64,000 nucleotides of DNA from Oscillospiraceae bacterium. Its GTDB lineage: Bacteria > Bacillota > Clostridia > UBA1212. The notes under the pieces were generated by a model. The model made no database searches, was not told the DNA's origin, and was given only the letters and a program-made list of their open reading frames with translations. Made by a program: the position numbers and the translations under genes. This document shows positions 51,317 through 60,039 of the stretch, piece after piece; position 1 is the first letter of the stretch, and each line of letters opens with the position of its first letter. The stretch covers positions 202,148 through 266,147 of the forward strand of contig SVJA01000001.1 of NCBI GenBank assembly GCA_015069195.1, in the 5' to 3' direction.

Positions 51317-51835
51317 TTGAAACCGACAATCAAAGAAACAGTCATCTTCGGTATGCTCGGAGCAATGATGTATGCATCCAAACTCATAATGGAAGCATTT
51401 CCTAACATTCACCTGCTCGGTGTTTTCGTAATAGCAATGACTGTGGTTTACAGACAAAAAGCGCTCTACCCTGTCTACATCTATGTATTTTTAAACGGTA
51501 TATTTGCAGGATTTAATATGTGGTGGATTCCGTATCTCTACATATGGACAATCCTTTGGGGAGCGACTATGCTTCTTCCGAAGAAAATACCTGCAAAAAT
51601 TAAACCGATAGTATATATGGTGCTTTGTGCTTTACACGGATTTTTGTTCGGCATACTTTACGCACCGGCACAAGCAATAATGTTCGGGCTGAATTTTGAA
51701 GGAACAATCGCTTGGATCGTTGCAGGGTTGCCGTTTGATTTAATTCACGGTATCAGTAATTTTTTCTGCGGATTATTGATAATGCCTATAATAGCAGTTT
51801 TAAAGAAATTCTCGCAAAGTAAAAGCGGTAATTGA
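51317..51835 (+). CDS. ECF transporter S component, probably for cobalamin
   Basis: 172 residues, five or six membrane helices, start TIKETVIFGMLGAMMYASK and later WWIPYLYIWTILWGATML and GLPFDLIHGISNF, in keeping with S components of energy-coupling-factor transporters (CbrT-like group). The riboswitch and DUF4430 gene make cobalamin or a precursor the likely substrate. The start is TTG two bases after the stop of the lipoprotein gene, with GAGG in the end of that gene; no ATG fits. The shared ATPases and T component (EcfA, EcfA', EcfT) must be encoded elsewhere. Confidence 0.8.
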   Translation: MKPTIKETVIFGMLGAMMYASKLIMEAFPNIHLLGVFVIAMTVVYRQKALYPVYIYVFLNGIFAGFNMWWIPYLYIWTILWGATMLLPKKIPAKIKPIVYMVLCALHGFLFGILYAPAQAIMFGLNFEGTIAWIVAGLPFDLIHGISNFFCGLLIMPIIAVLKKFSQSKSGN

Positions 51836-51844
51836 CAGAACAGG

Positions 51845-51876
51845 CGAAGCCTGCGGAGTATTTGCCGCAGGCTTCG
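51845..51876. terminator. Terminator of the cobalamin uptake operon
   Basis: Perfect 12-bp arms CGAAGCCTGCGG/CCGCAGGCTTCG, then TTTTGTTTTTC on the plus strand. Confidence 0.9.
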
Positions 51877-51901
51877 TTTTGTTTTTCGGATAAGACTATT
51901 A

Positions 51902-53377
51902 TTATTTCTTTTTTCCTCGTTTAAAAACGCTGTAATCTTCATCCTTCGGTCTGATCCTGTGCGGATCGCTGAAAAAGTCCTCTGTAAGGCGTTTTATAAC
52001 CGGGGCTAGCAATATAAGGGCTATGAGGTTTGGAATCGCCATAAGACCGTTAAACAGGTCTGCAAACTCCCATACGACATCTATCTTTGAAATACAGCCG
52101 AAATAAATCATTGCTATGTACAAAATCTGATAAAATCTTATAACAATTTGATTCTCGTGAGTGAGATATTCTACACACTTTTCACCGTAATAATACCACG
52201 CAACAGCAGTTGCAAAGGCGAACAACGTAAGTCCCACGCTGACGATATATTCGCCGCCCGTAAATGCCTGACCGAATGCATTGAGGCTTATCGTGCTTTC
52301 ATCCATTCCGGTTTGCCACAAGCCTGATGTCAGTATTACAAGTGCAGTAATCGTACACATCACTATACTGTCCAAAAATACTTCGAATGCACCCCAAAGT
52401 CCCTGTCTTGCCGGATGATCGTTATCGGCAGAAGCGTGAGCAATCGGAGCAGAACCCATTCCTGCCTCGTGAGTAAATACACCACGCGCCATACCTATAC
52501 GCATCGCATACATTACTGATGCGCCTAAAAATCCACCGGTAGCCGCAGTTCCCGTGAATGCACTCTTAAATATTGAGCCGAATGCTTCCGGAATACCTTT
52601 TATGTTCAAAACAAGTACCACAAGCGCACCGCCTATGTAAAACAGCGCCATTACCGGAACAAGTATTTCCGTAACATTGGCGATTCGCTTTATACCTCCC
52701 ATTATGACAAGTGCGGCTATTATTACGACTACAATGCCTATGATATAAGTAGGAATACCAAATGCCGAGTTAAGTCCCGACGCAAGCGAATTGCTCTGTA
52801 CAGATGCACCTATACCAAATGATGCCATTGCTCCAAAGAATGCAAACAGCATTGCTAAAAACTTTGAACCTATTCCGTTTGAAATGTAGTACATCGGTCC
52901 GCCGACAATTTCAAGTTTATTGTTCACACCGCGGTAAACCATCGAAAGCGTAACTTCGCAGTATTTTATAACCATTCCGACAAGCGCGGAAACCCAAAGC
53001 CAGAAAACAGCTCCGGGGCCGCCGGTAGCAATAGCAAGTGCAACACCGACAATATTTCCCGTACCTACAGTCGCAGCAAGGGCAGTACATACCGCCTGAA
53101 ACGGAGTTATTGTACCCTCGCCTCTCTCATTAGGCTTCTTTCTCTTGAATATAGTACCTGCGGTATATTTCATGAGAACTCCGAATTTGCGGAAAATTAC
53201 ACCCTTTGTCAGCACCAACAAAAATACACCTGTACCGATCATCAAAATAACCATCGGCAAACCCCAGATAATTTTTGAATTTAGCGGCTCTAAAAATTTT
53301 GCTATTTTATTTAAAGTACCTATGACAGTGTTAAAAAAGTCTATAATTATATTAAAAAATGCAATGACAGCGTCCAA
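51902..53377 (-). CDS. Alanine/sodium symporter family (AGCS) protein
   Basis: About 491 residues with ten or more membrane helices. The diagnostic AGCS segment GTGNIVGVALAIATGGPGAVFW is present (as GTGNIVGVALA and ATGGPGAVFW), as are GGPMYYISNG and FTHEAGMGSAPIAHA. The family imports alanine or glycine with Na+. The start is most likely the TTG at 53377, eight bases after AGAGGGG; an earlier TTG at 53395 lies upstream of that site and no ATG is near. Monocistronic. It converges with the cobalamin operon at a shared terminator. Confidence 0.92.
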   Translation of the reverse strand: MDAVIAFFNIIIDFFNTVIGTLNKIAKFLEPLNSKIIWGLPMVILMIGTGVFLLVLTKGVIFRKFGVLMKYTAGTIFKRKKPNERGEGTITPFQAVCTALAATVGTGNIVGVALAIATGGPGAVFWLWVSALVGMVIKYCEVTLSMVYRGVNNKLEIVGGPMYYISNGIGSKFLAMLFAFFGAMASFGIGASVQSNSLASGLNSAFGIPTYIIGIVVVIIAALVIMGGIKRIANVTEILVPVMALFYIGGALVVLVLNIKGIPEAFGSIFKSAFTGTAATGGFLGASVMYAMRIGMARGVFTHEAGMGSAPIAHASADNDHPARQGLWGAFEVFLDSIVMCTITALVILTSGLWQTGMDESTISLNAFGQAFTGGEYIVSVGLTLFAFATAVAWYYYGEKCVEYLTHENQIVIRFYQILYIAMIYFGCISKIDVVWEFADLFNGLMAIPNLIALILLAPVIKRLTEDFFSDPHRIRPKDEDYSVFKRGKKK

Positions 53378-53565
53378 AACCGTTGCCCCTCTCAATTACT
53401 TGTCTAATCAAACGTATTCTATTATACACGAATTTATACTTATTTCAAATAAAGCAAAAAAGCCACAAATAATTTGCTTTGAACGTAATAGTTATTGGTT
53501 TTAAATCAATACATCTTTGTCTTAAAACTTTTGAAACAAATAACTCGAAAAAACACAAAATTAAA

Positions 53566-53597
53566 ACACCGCATCACGCCTAAACGCAATGCGGTGT
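53566..53597 (-). terminator. Terminator of rhaA
   Basis: 9-bp arms ACACCGCAT/ATGCGGTGT and TTTTAATTTTG behind on the minus strand. The remaining gap up to the symporter start is AT-rich with no clear feature. Confidence 0.85.
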
Positions 53598-53633
53598 AAA
53601 ACTTTAAATCAGTTTAAATTTCGAAACAGAGGA

Positions 53634-54884
53634 TTAAACTCTCTTAAGAAGAACTTCTTTCTCGTAAGCTTCGATCTCATCATAGTAGTTGTCAGCTGTT
53701 ACGCCGCACTGTCTGCAGTACTCAGCCCAAACATCGCCGATAGGAAGCATCTTGCAATCTTCCATAGCAGCCATTTTGCGTGAAAGCTGGTTTGTATCCT
53801 GGAGATCCTTAAGCATAGCGCTCGGAGTACAGAGAGCATTGAGAAGAGCTTTCTGCATGCTTCTGAAACCTGTTACCCAAGCAGATACACGGTTAATAGA
53901 AGCATCAAAGAAGTCGAGTGCAATGTATACACGATCCAAAGCGTTGCAACGAACGATTTCCTGAGCGATTTCTTTTGTCTCATCATCGTAAACTACAACG
54001 TGGTCAGAGTCCCAACGAATACCTCTTGTAACGTGGAGAGCAACCTCAGGGAAGAAGCAAAGCAATGCAGGGATCTTATCAGAAACAACCTCTGTCGGAT
54101 GATAGTGGCCGTTGTCCATAAGAGGCAAGCATTTTTCTTTGTTCATAGCAGCATAGCTGAGAGCGAACTCTGCAGAACCTGCTGTGAAAGCTTCTACGCC
54201 GATACCGAATACTTTAGACTCTACGCAGGGCTTAACCATCTTGATGTCATAAGGCTCTGAGAGAATCTCATCGATAGACTGTTTGTAACGCATTCTGGGT
54301 CCCATACGGTCAGCCGGAACATCTTTGTAACCGTCACCGATCCAAATGTTCATAACACAAGGAACACCTGTCTGCTCAGCCATATAGTTAGAAATACGGA
54401 TACAAGCTTTACCATGCTCTACCCAGAATTTTCTGGTAGCTTCGTCGGGGCTTGTAAGTGTCAAACCGTCTTTAACCTTCGGGCTTGAGAAGAATGTGGG
54501 GTTGAAGTCAAGACCCATACCTCTCTCTTTTGCGAAGTCAACCCACTTCTGGAAGTGCTTCGGCTCGAGAGCGTCACGATCTGTGAATGTGCCATCTTCG
54601 AAAATAGCGTAGCAAGCGTGAACGTTGATCTTCTTAGCTCCGGGCATAAGGCTCATAGCTTTATCCATATCTGCCATCAATTCATCGGGAGTTCTTGCTT
54701 TTCCGGGGTAATTACCTGTAGTCTGGATACCGCCTGTCAAGCCTCCGTCATGGTCAAAACCGATAACGTCATCACCCTGCCAGCAATGAAGTGAAACAGG
54801 AATTTCTTTACATTTAGCAATAGCTGCATCTGTGTCTACGCCATACTTTGCGTAGATCTCTTTAGCTGATTCATACCTTGTCAT
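53634..54884 (-). CDS. rhaA: L-rhamnose isomerase
   Basis: 416 residues. Converts L-rhamnose to L-rhamnulose; cytosolic, Mn2+-dependent. The family's start pattern (VSLHCWQGDDVIGFD), NVHACYAI, GLDFNPTFFSSP, the metal-site residues in MNIWIGDGYKD and PLMDNGHYHPTE, and VTRGIRWDSDHVV are all visible. The start is fixed by AAGGAGG eight bases before the ATG. No rhamnulokinase or aldolase adjoins; they must be elsewhere. An AraC-family regulator is divergently encoded, as is common for rhamnose genes. Confidence 0.95.
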   Translation of the reverse strand: MTRYESAKEIYAKYGVDTDAAIAKCKEIPVSLHCWQGDDVIGFDHDGGLTGGIQTTGNYPGKARTPDELMADMDKAMSLMPGAKKINVHACYAIFEDGTFTDRDALEPKHFQKWVDFAKERGMGLDFNPTFFSSPKVKDGLTLTSPDEATRKFWVEHGKACIRISNYMAEQTGVPCVMNIWIGDGYKDVPADRMGPRMRYKQSIDEILSEPYDIKMVKPCVESKVFGIGVEAFTAGSAEFALSYAAMNKEKCLPLMDNGHYHPTEVVSDKIPALLCFFPEVALHVTRGIRWDSDHVVVYDDETKEIAQEIVRCNALDRVYIALDFFDASINRVSAWVTGFRSMQKALLNALCTPSAMLKDLQDTNQLSRKMAAMEDCKMLPIGDVWAEYCRQCGVTADNYYDEIEAYEKEVLLKRV

Positions 54885-55025
54885 GTATGTATCCTCCTTA
54901 AAAATTTTCATAGCACAATGATACTATACACGCTACATTAAATTTTAGGTCAATTTCATAAAAAAAATAGGACCTTATTTGCAATTATGTGTTATAATAA
55001 TTTCGTTATTGAAGGAGGTACTTTT

Positions 55026-55991
55026 ATGGACAGAGAATTACTTAATTATCTTCAAAAAATAAGCCCCGAAGAAGAGCGTATATTAAACGGTCAGAACGAT
55101 ATTCAAAAAGAACTTTATACATCACAGGAAAACTTTGTTATAGACAGCAAAAAACTGCTTGAAAAAGGACGTCTTATTGAGGTGCGACCTCATACTAGAT
55201 TTGCACATTTCCCTAAACACGGACACACCTACGTGGAAATGGTATATATGTGCAGCGGAAGTACTACACATGTAATAAATGATACAGATAAAATACAACT
55301 TGCAGAAGGCGATCTGTTGTTTCTTAACCAAAATGTTACACAGGAAATATTGCCGGCATCCGAAAACGACATTGCGGTAAACTTCATTATCTTGCCGCAG
55401 TTCTTTGACCGACCATTCAGTATGATAGGACAAGACAATGTTCTCCGTGATTTTCTTATATCTACACTGTCGAAGGGTAATACGATGTCAAACTATCTGC
55501 ATTTCCGTGCGAAAGATGTACTTCCCGTAAAAAATCTTGTTGAAAATATGATTTGGACATTGCTTAATAAACGAGCTGAAAATGATACTATAATTCAAAC
55601 AACTATGGGACTTCTTTTTATGAACCTGTCACAGTTTACCGACAAATTGAATCAGGATAACCCCCATCAATACGACAGAAATATTGTATTTGCCGTACTT
55701 AAATATATAGAAATACATTATAAAGACGGTACTTTAGCAGACATATCGGAGGAATTAAAGCAAACCCCCTACACCATAAGCAGACTACTGAAAAAACACA
55801 CTACATTCAACTTTAAAGAACTTCTTCAGCAACGCAAGCTCCAACAGGCCGCCTATCTGCTCAACCAGACGCCGCTTTCAGTCGAATCCGTTATGAGCGC
55901 CATCGGCTATGACAACAGCAGTTATTTCTACAGAAAATTCAGAGAAAAATACGGTTGCTCGCCAAAAGAATTTCGTGTTAAAGATAAATAA
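55026..55991 (+). CDS. AraC-family regulator, probably of rhamnose use
   Basis: 321 residues. The N-terminal cupin-type sugar-sensing domain (about 50-150) includes HFPKHGHTYVEMVYMCSG and LAEGDLLFLNQN. The C-terminal DNA-binding domain (about 220-320) has two helix-turn-helix units, the second being GYDNSSYFYRKFREKYGCSPKEFR. AAGGAGG precedes the ATG; the frame opens earlier at 54987 without a ribosome site. It is divergent from rhaA with a 140-bp shared control region, including TTGACC and TATAGT on the rhaA side and TATAAT on this side. Control of rhaA by L-rhamnose is an inference from position. Confidence 0.88.
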   Translation: MDRELLNYLQKISPEEERILNGQNDIQKELYTSQENFVIDSKKLLEKGRLIEVRPHTRFAHFPKHGHTYVEMVYMCSGSTTHVINDTDKIQLAEGDLLFLNQNVTQEILPASENDIAVNFIILPQFFDRPFSMIGQDNVLRDFLISTLSKGNTMSNYLHFRAKDVLPVKNLVENMIWTLLNKRAENDTIIQTTMGLLFMNLSQFTDKLNQDNPHQYDRNIVFAVLKYIEIHYKDGTLADISEELKQTPYTISRLLKKHTTFNFKELLQQRKLQQAAYLLNQTPLSVESVMSAIGYDNSSYFYRKFREKYGCSPKEFRVKDK

Positions 55992-56050
55992 TTTTTATAC
56001 AACGACTGAGCGGCAGCGCTGAAAAGCATTGCCGCTTATTCGTTGTACAA

Positions 56051-56083
56051 AAGAGCGAAAAGGCACACCGCATTTTCGCTCTT
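56051..56083. terminator. Hairpins between the AraC gene and the lipoprotein gene
   Basis: Arms AAGAGCGAAAA/TTTTCGCTCTT with a 12-nt loop. A second hairpin (AGCGGCA/TGCCGCT) lies at about 56010-56035. Together they probably end both convergent genes. Confidence 0.7.
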
Positions 56084-56122
56084 TACAAACTTCAGAAATT
56101 CAATTTTTATCGATTAGCAGAT

Positions 56123-56941
56123 TTAATAATACAACATCAGATCAGAATAATCAGGATTGTAGAAAAGTCTGTGTTCTGAATATCCCACGTCGTACTTTTT
56201 TCCGTCTGCAGTCTTATCTGCACCTATAAGTACACCTTTTTCGTTGTATATATACTCGTATTCAGCAATAACCGTTTCCTCTCCGTCCTTAATACGGCAA
56301 GAACGCTTTACAGAAAGCTGTTCATTTTTGTTGTATGAAAACTTATTTATCGTAACGGTTCCGTCGAAATCGGTTATTGTTTCTTCTGTTACCTTGCCGG
56401 ATGTGCCATACTTGTAATCTTTTTTTGCAAAATTCTCCTCGGCGTCTTTCATAACGATTTCATACAATCTGCCCTCTCCGTCAAAAGTATATGATGCAGT
56501 GAACTTTTTGTCGCCATTGCTTCTGAACTCAGAAGTCTTGAGAAGACCATTTTCATAGGTAAATCTTTCAGCTGCCGTCATTACGCCGGACTCATGATAG
56601 GACCTCTCAAGTATAATGCCGCCTTTGCCATATGAAAACATTGTAATATCATAATTGTCAGGGTTTGTCTCTCCGGCTTTTCGCTCTGCCATCTTTCCCG
56701 GAAGATGATAAAAATTCTCAAGAGCCTCCGCAGCCTTATCATAATCGCTTATCGACAAAAGTGCCGCATACCCCATTTCATAATTTCCTTTTGACACATA
56801 ATACATAGCAAGATTATAAGTCTCCTCTGCCGGTCTCGGTGTAGCAAGTGCGGGCTTTTCACTTTCTTCCGAACCGCATGCACAAAGGCATACGCTGAGC
56901 AACATTATCAAAGCAAGTGCAAATGTAATTCTTCTTTTCAT
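56123..56941 (-). CDS. Lipoprotein of unknown function
   Basis: 272 residues. Lipoprotein signal peptide with Cys in LCACGS (about residue 23); a short helical region resembling one tetratricopeptide-like unit (TYNLAMYYVSKGNYEMGYAALLSI); then a series of beta-hairpin repeats such as TYENGLLKTSEF, TFDGEGRLYEIV, KYGTSGKVTEET and IYNEKGVLIGAD, similar in style to YD/MORN-type repeats. Anchored outside the membrane. Function unknown. The start at 56941 has GAGGAG six bases upstream; an earlier ATG at 56962 falls before the signal peptide. Divergent from the GntR operon. Confidence 0.8.
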   Translation of the reverse strand: MKRRITFALALIMLLSVCLCACGSEESEKPALATPRPAEETYNLAMYYVSKGNYEMGYAALLSISDYDKAAEALENFYHLPGKMAERKAGETNPDNYDITMFSYGKGGIILERSYHESGVMTAAERFTYENGLLKTSEFRSNGDKKFTASYTFDGEGRLYEIVMKDAEENFAKKDYKYGTSGKVTEETITDFDGTVTINKFSYNKNEQLSVKRSCRIKDGEETVIAEYEYIYNEKGVLIGADKTADGKKYDVGYSEHRLFYNPDYSDLMLYY

Positions 56942-57018
56942 AAGAAACTCCTCTTTATACAAGCGGATATGTGTTCCGCAATAATTTCTGTCGTGTATTA
57001 TACTATTTTAATTTTTCC

Positions 57019-57066
57019 TTGACAACGATAAAACGCAACTGTATTATTGTGTTAGTACACTAATAC
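57019..57066 (+). promoter_or_regulatory. Promoter and GntR (YtrA-type) operator
   Basis: TTGACA, a 17-bp spacer and TATTAT (57042-57047). The imperfect palindrome GTGTTAGTACACTAATAC (57049-57066) lies on the transcription start, 15 bp before the GntR gene. The form matches operators of YtrA-type GntR regulators, so the operon likely represses itself. Confidence 0.75.
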
Positions 57067-57081
57067 AAAAGAGGTGGTCAT

Positions 57082-57441
57082 ATGGCTTGGAACTTTTCAT
57101 CGGGCAAACCGGTATATCTTCAAATAGCTGAACGTATCACGCGTTCGGTCCTTTCCGGCGAATACGTAGCCGGCGAGCAAATACCGAGTGTCCGACAGAT
57201 TGCACTTGATGCAGCCGTAAATCCCAACACTGTCCAGCACGCCTTTTCAGAACTTGAATATGAGGGCATCATCATAGCCCAAGGTACTTTAGGACGGTTT
57301 GTTACGGAAGACAAAGAGGTTATAGAATCCTGTCGAAAAAAGATGGCAGAAAACCTCGTTAAAGAATTTATCGAAAACATTTCACAACTATCCGTTCCGA
57401 AAGAAGATATTGTGAAAATGATAGAGGAGGTTGATTTATGA
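57082..57441 (+). CDS. GntR-family regulator, YtrA subfamily
   Basis: 119 residues. The N-terminal winged helix has the GntR pattern (YLQIAERITRSVLSGEYVAGEQIPSVRQIA, AVNPNTVQHAFSELEYEGII), with only a short helical tail, which defines the YtrA subgroup. Such regulators usually control the ABC transporter genes behind them, often in response to cell-wall-active compounds. The gene overlaps the ATPase gene by 4 bp. Confidence 0.93.
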   Translation: MAWNFSSGKPVYLQIAERITRSVLSGEYVAGEQIPSVRQIALDAAVNPNTVQHAFSELEYEGIIIAQGTLGRFVTEDKEVIESCRKKMAENLVKEFIENISQLSVPKEDIVKMIEEVDL

Positions 57442-58139
57442 ATATTTTAGAATGCAGAGACCTTAACAAATCCTATAAAAAAGGCACACCTGTTCTTTCG
57501 GATTTCAATATTGATATTCCGGCAGGCAGAATTATCGGTCTGCTCGGTCCTAACGGTTGCGGAAAATCCACATTGATAAAATTGGTCGCAGGACTTTTAC
57601 AACCTGACTCAGGAAGCATCACCATAGGTGGTTATCCTGTTGGTGAAAAAAGTAAAGCACTTATATCTTACTTACCTGAGCGTACATATTTTGATTCATC
57701 TATGCGTGTAAAAAATCTTGTCGCATACTTTGAGGAGTTTTATAAGGACTTTGATACTCAAAAAGCATACACACTCCTGGCTGATCTTAAAATAGATCCC
57801 GAGGCTAAACTCAAAACACTGTCGAAGGGTACAAAAGAAAAGGTTCAGCTTATCCTTGTTATGGCGAGAAATGCTATGCTCTATCTTCTTGACGAGCCGA
57901 TAGCAGGTGTAGACCCGGCCGCAAGAGAATACATCCTCAGTACAATTGTCGGTAACTACAACCCTGAGGCATCCATAATTATAACAACACACCTTATTAC
58001 CGATATTGAGCAAGTGCTTGACGACTTCTTCTTTATGGCACCGGGCGGAGATATTGTCCGTGCAGGTAACGCCGAAGACATCCGAAACGGCACAGGCAAA
58101 TCTCTTGACGAATTGTTTAAGGAGGTATTCAGATGCTAG
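57438..58139 (+). CDS. ABC transporter ATP-binding protein (YtrB-like)
   Basis: 233 residues with Walker A GPNGCGKST, a slightly unusual signature LSKGTKEKVQL (GGQ replaced by KGT, common in this subgroup), Walker B LYLLDEPIAGVDP and His switch TTHLITDIE. Coupled on both sides: 4-bp overlap with the regulator and 7-bp overlap with the membrane protein. Likely part of a YtrABC-type exporter of unknown substrate. Confidence 0.92.
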   Translation: MNILECRDLNKSYKKGTPVLSDFNIDIPAGRIIGLLGPNGCGKSTLIKLVAGLLQPDSGSITIGGYPVGEKSKALISYLPERTYFDSSMRVKNLVAYFEEFYKDFDTQKAYTLLADLKIDPEAKLKTLSKGTKEKVQLILVMARNAMLYLLDEPIAGVDPAAREYILSTIVGNYNPEASIIITTHLITDIEQVLDDFFFMAPGGDIVRAGNAEDIRNGTGKSLDELFKEVFRC

Positions 58140-58972
58140 GAAAATTATTTAAATATGATTTTAAATCCATGATAAGATTCTGGTGGATAGCCGCGCTTGC
58201 CGTAACAGGACTTTCCGTTGTCGGCGGTTTCGCATTCACTGCGATTAATTCCGACAAGAATTTGCCGGGAAGTGTATATGTTGTACTTTATATGGTACTT
58301 ATGCTTATATACTTTGCATTTATCGCATTCGGAATTCTTAGCGTTGTTTCGATTTTTGTACGTTTCTACAAAAACTTTTTCAGTGACGAAGGCTATCTTA
58401 CTTTTACCTTACCGGTAAAAAAGACACATCTTCTTAATTCAAAAATCCTTTCTGCAACACTTTTAGAAATAATTACCGGCGCAGTAATATATGCAAACAT
58501 ATTTATTATCATTTGCATAACGTTTGCAAAAGATATATTCACCACGCAATTTATAAATGAATTTATCGATGGTATAACCGAGATTTTTGCCGAAGCTACC
58601 GTATCCGACATAGTATATTTAGTAGTATGGTTCATAGAAATCTGTGCAATACTTTTGCTTTCAAGTCTCTTTTCCCTGCTTTTATTATACTTATGCATAA
58701 CACTCGGCTCAATTATCACGAAAAAAGCCCGGGTTGTCGTTGCCATTGCCATCTATTACGGGGTTGTCAATGTCTTAACATTTATCATATATATACTTTT
58801 ACTCTTCGGAATAGAAAGTGCCGTAATATGGATAAGTGATATTCCGGAAGCTGTCGGTCCTTTAATTCTGACACTTATATTTTTTGCAATTATTCTTTTG
58901 ATGAGTGCGATATGTATGCTTATGTATACACTCGAATACAGAATGCTAGACAAAAAGCTCAACTTAAGTTAA
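58133..58972 (+). CDS. ABC transporter membrane protein (YtrC/D-like)
   Basis: 279 residues with about six membrane helices, the first after KYDFKSMIRFWWI; the region FYKNFFSDEGYLTFTLPVKKTHLLNSKI between helices 2 and 3 is typical of permeases partnered with YtrB-like ATPases. It ends 13 bp before the next gene of the operon. Substrate unknown. Confidence 0.85.
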   Translation: MLGKLFKYDFKSMIRFWWIAALAVTGLSVVGGFAFTAINSDKNLPGSVYVVLYMVLMLIYFAFIAFGILSVVSIFVRFYKNFFSDEGYLTFTLPVKKTHLLNSKILSATLLEIITGAVIYANIFIIICITFAKDIFTTQFINEFIDGITEIFAEATVSDIVYLVVWFIEICAILLLSSLFSLLLLYLCITLGSIITKKARVVVAIAIYYGVVNVLTFIIYILLLFGIESAVIWISDIPEAVGPLILTLIFFAIILLMSAICMLMYTLEYRMLDKKLNLS

Positions 58973-58985
58973 GGAGGAAAGAATT

Positions 58986-59924
58986 ATGAAAAGATTTATA
59001 ACTTTTATTATTGCAGTAGTTGTCCTTTCTTCCTGTCTCGGAATCACGGTTTTTGCAAAAAGTGACACAGTTACATTTTCAGATGATTTTCAGAAGCTTT
59101 ATACGGAAGACGGCACATACTCACCTATAAATATAAGCAACCTCAGGCAAGAATATATATATTACAGCAACAGAGAACCGATGCTTAACGAAAAGCAAAA
59201 AGAAACTGTTTCAGATATCGAGCTTGAGGCAAACGACAAAGAAACTTTATTCCGCGCAACGATAAATTACAAAAACGGTACTCAGCTGATTATATCGTAT
59301 CTTCTTGACGAATATCATAACGTGTACAACGATGTGGTTTCAGGTAATATTTCAACATATATCGTTGACTTTACTTATCCGTATGAAAACCACGCAGAAG
59401 TAAAAAAAGACGCACTTTTCGGCGAGAAGGTTACTTTGAGCAGTAAAGAATTGCATCGTTGCGACTATTACAATGTGTATGTCGAAAACAGCGCTGCTGA
59501 CATCAGTTCTTTTACAGGTGTACTTTTGATATACAAAGACAACTATTACTATGCAGACTTTAATGAAATCGGTTACGAAAAAAGAAAAGTGTATGAGTTC
59601 AACCCATATGATTTCGATGAGTTGGATGTACACATAATAACCGATACTGATGCGTTACAAGCAGTTCGTTCATCGGAAGAAGACTTCTACAATGATGATT
59701 TCGGATTTTTCTTCGACGACAGTTTTGCAGAAAATATTTCGTTAGTATTTATCTTTTTGGTATTTGCGATCGCTCCCCTTGCACTATTCATTGTTGCTTT
59801 GATTTTTGCAATAAGAAATAAGGGATTATACAAAAAACTGTATACAGCTGTTTTGGCGCTCAGCGGTTGCGAATTAGTAGTATTCGGAATAATTTTTGTG
59901 GTCACATATTTTTCGATGAAGTAA
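58986..59924 (+). CDS. Unknown exported protein with C-terminal membrane helices
   Basis: 312 residues. A signal peptide or first membrane helix (about 1-25, ending FAKS) is followed by an extracytoplasmic domain (about 26-245) rich in Tyr and acidic residues, then two closely spaced membrane helices (about 250-310). No recognised motif. GGAGG lies upstream of the ATG. Position behind the transporter genes suggests an accessory role in that system; this is an inference. Confidence 0.75.
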   Translation: MKRFITFIIAVVVLSSCLGITVFAKSDTVTFSDDFQKLYTEDGTYSPINISNLRQEYIYYSNREPMLNEKQKETVSDIELEANDKETLFRATINYKNGTQLIISYLLDEYHNVYNDVVSGNISTYIVDFTYPYENHAEVKKDALFGEKVTLSSKELHRCDYYNVYVENSAADISSFTGVLLIYKDNYYYADFNEIGYEKRKVYEFNPYDFDELDVHIITDTDALQAVRSSEEDFYNDDFGFFFDDSFAENISLVFIFLVFAIAPLALFIVALIFAIRNKGLYKKLYTAVLALSGCELVVFGIIFVVTYFSMK

Positions 59925-59950
59925 GTTCAACGTGCTAAATTTTACGAGAG

Positions 59951-59991
59951 CATAGTATGTTTAGCAGATATACTCTGTTAAACATACTATG
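59951..59991. repeat. Inverted repeat between two operon genes
   Basis: Perfect 13-bp arms CATAGTATGTTTA and TAAACATACTATG around 15 nt. No T-run follows, so it is not an obvious terminator. It may be an RNA stem or a protein site controlling the next genes. Confidence 0.55.
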
Positions 59992-60039
59992 TGCCGGAAA
60001 GGTGATATAATATGCTCACACAATGTAGGGGGTGCCTAT

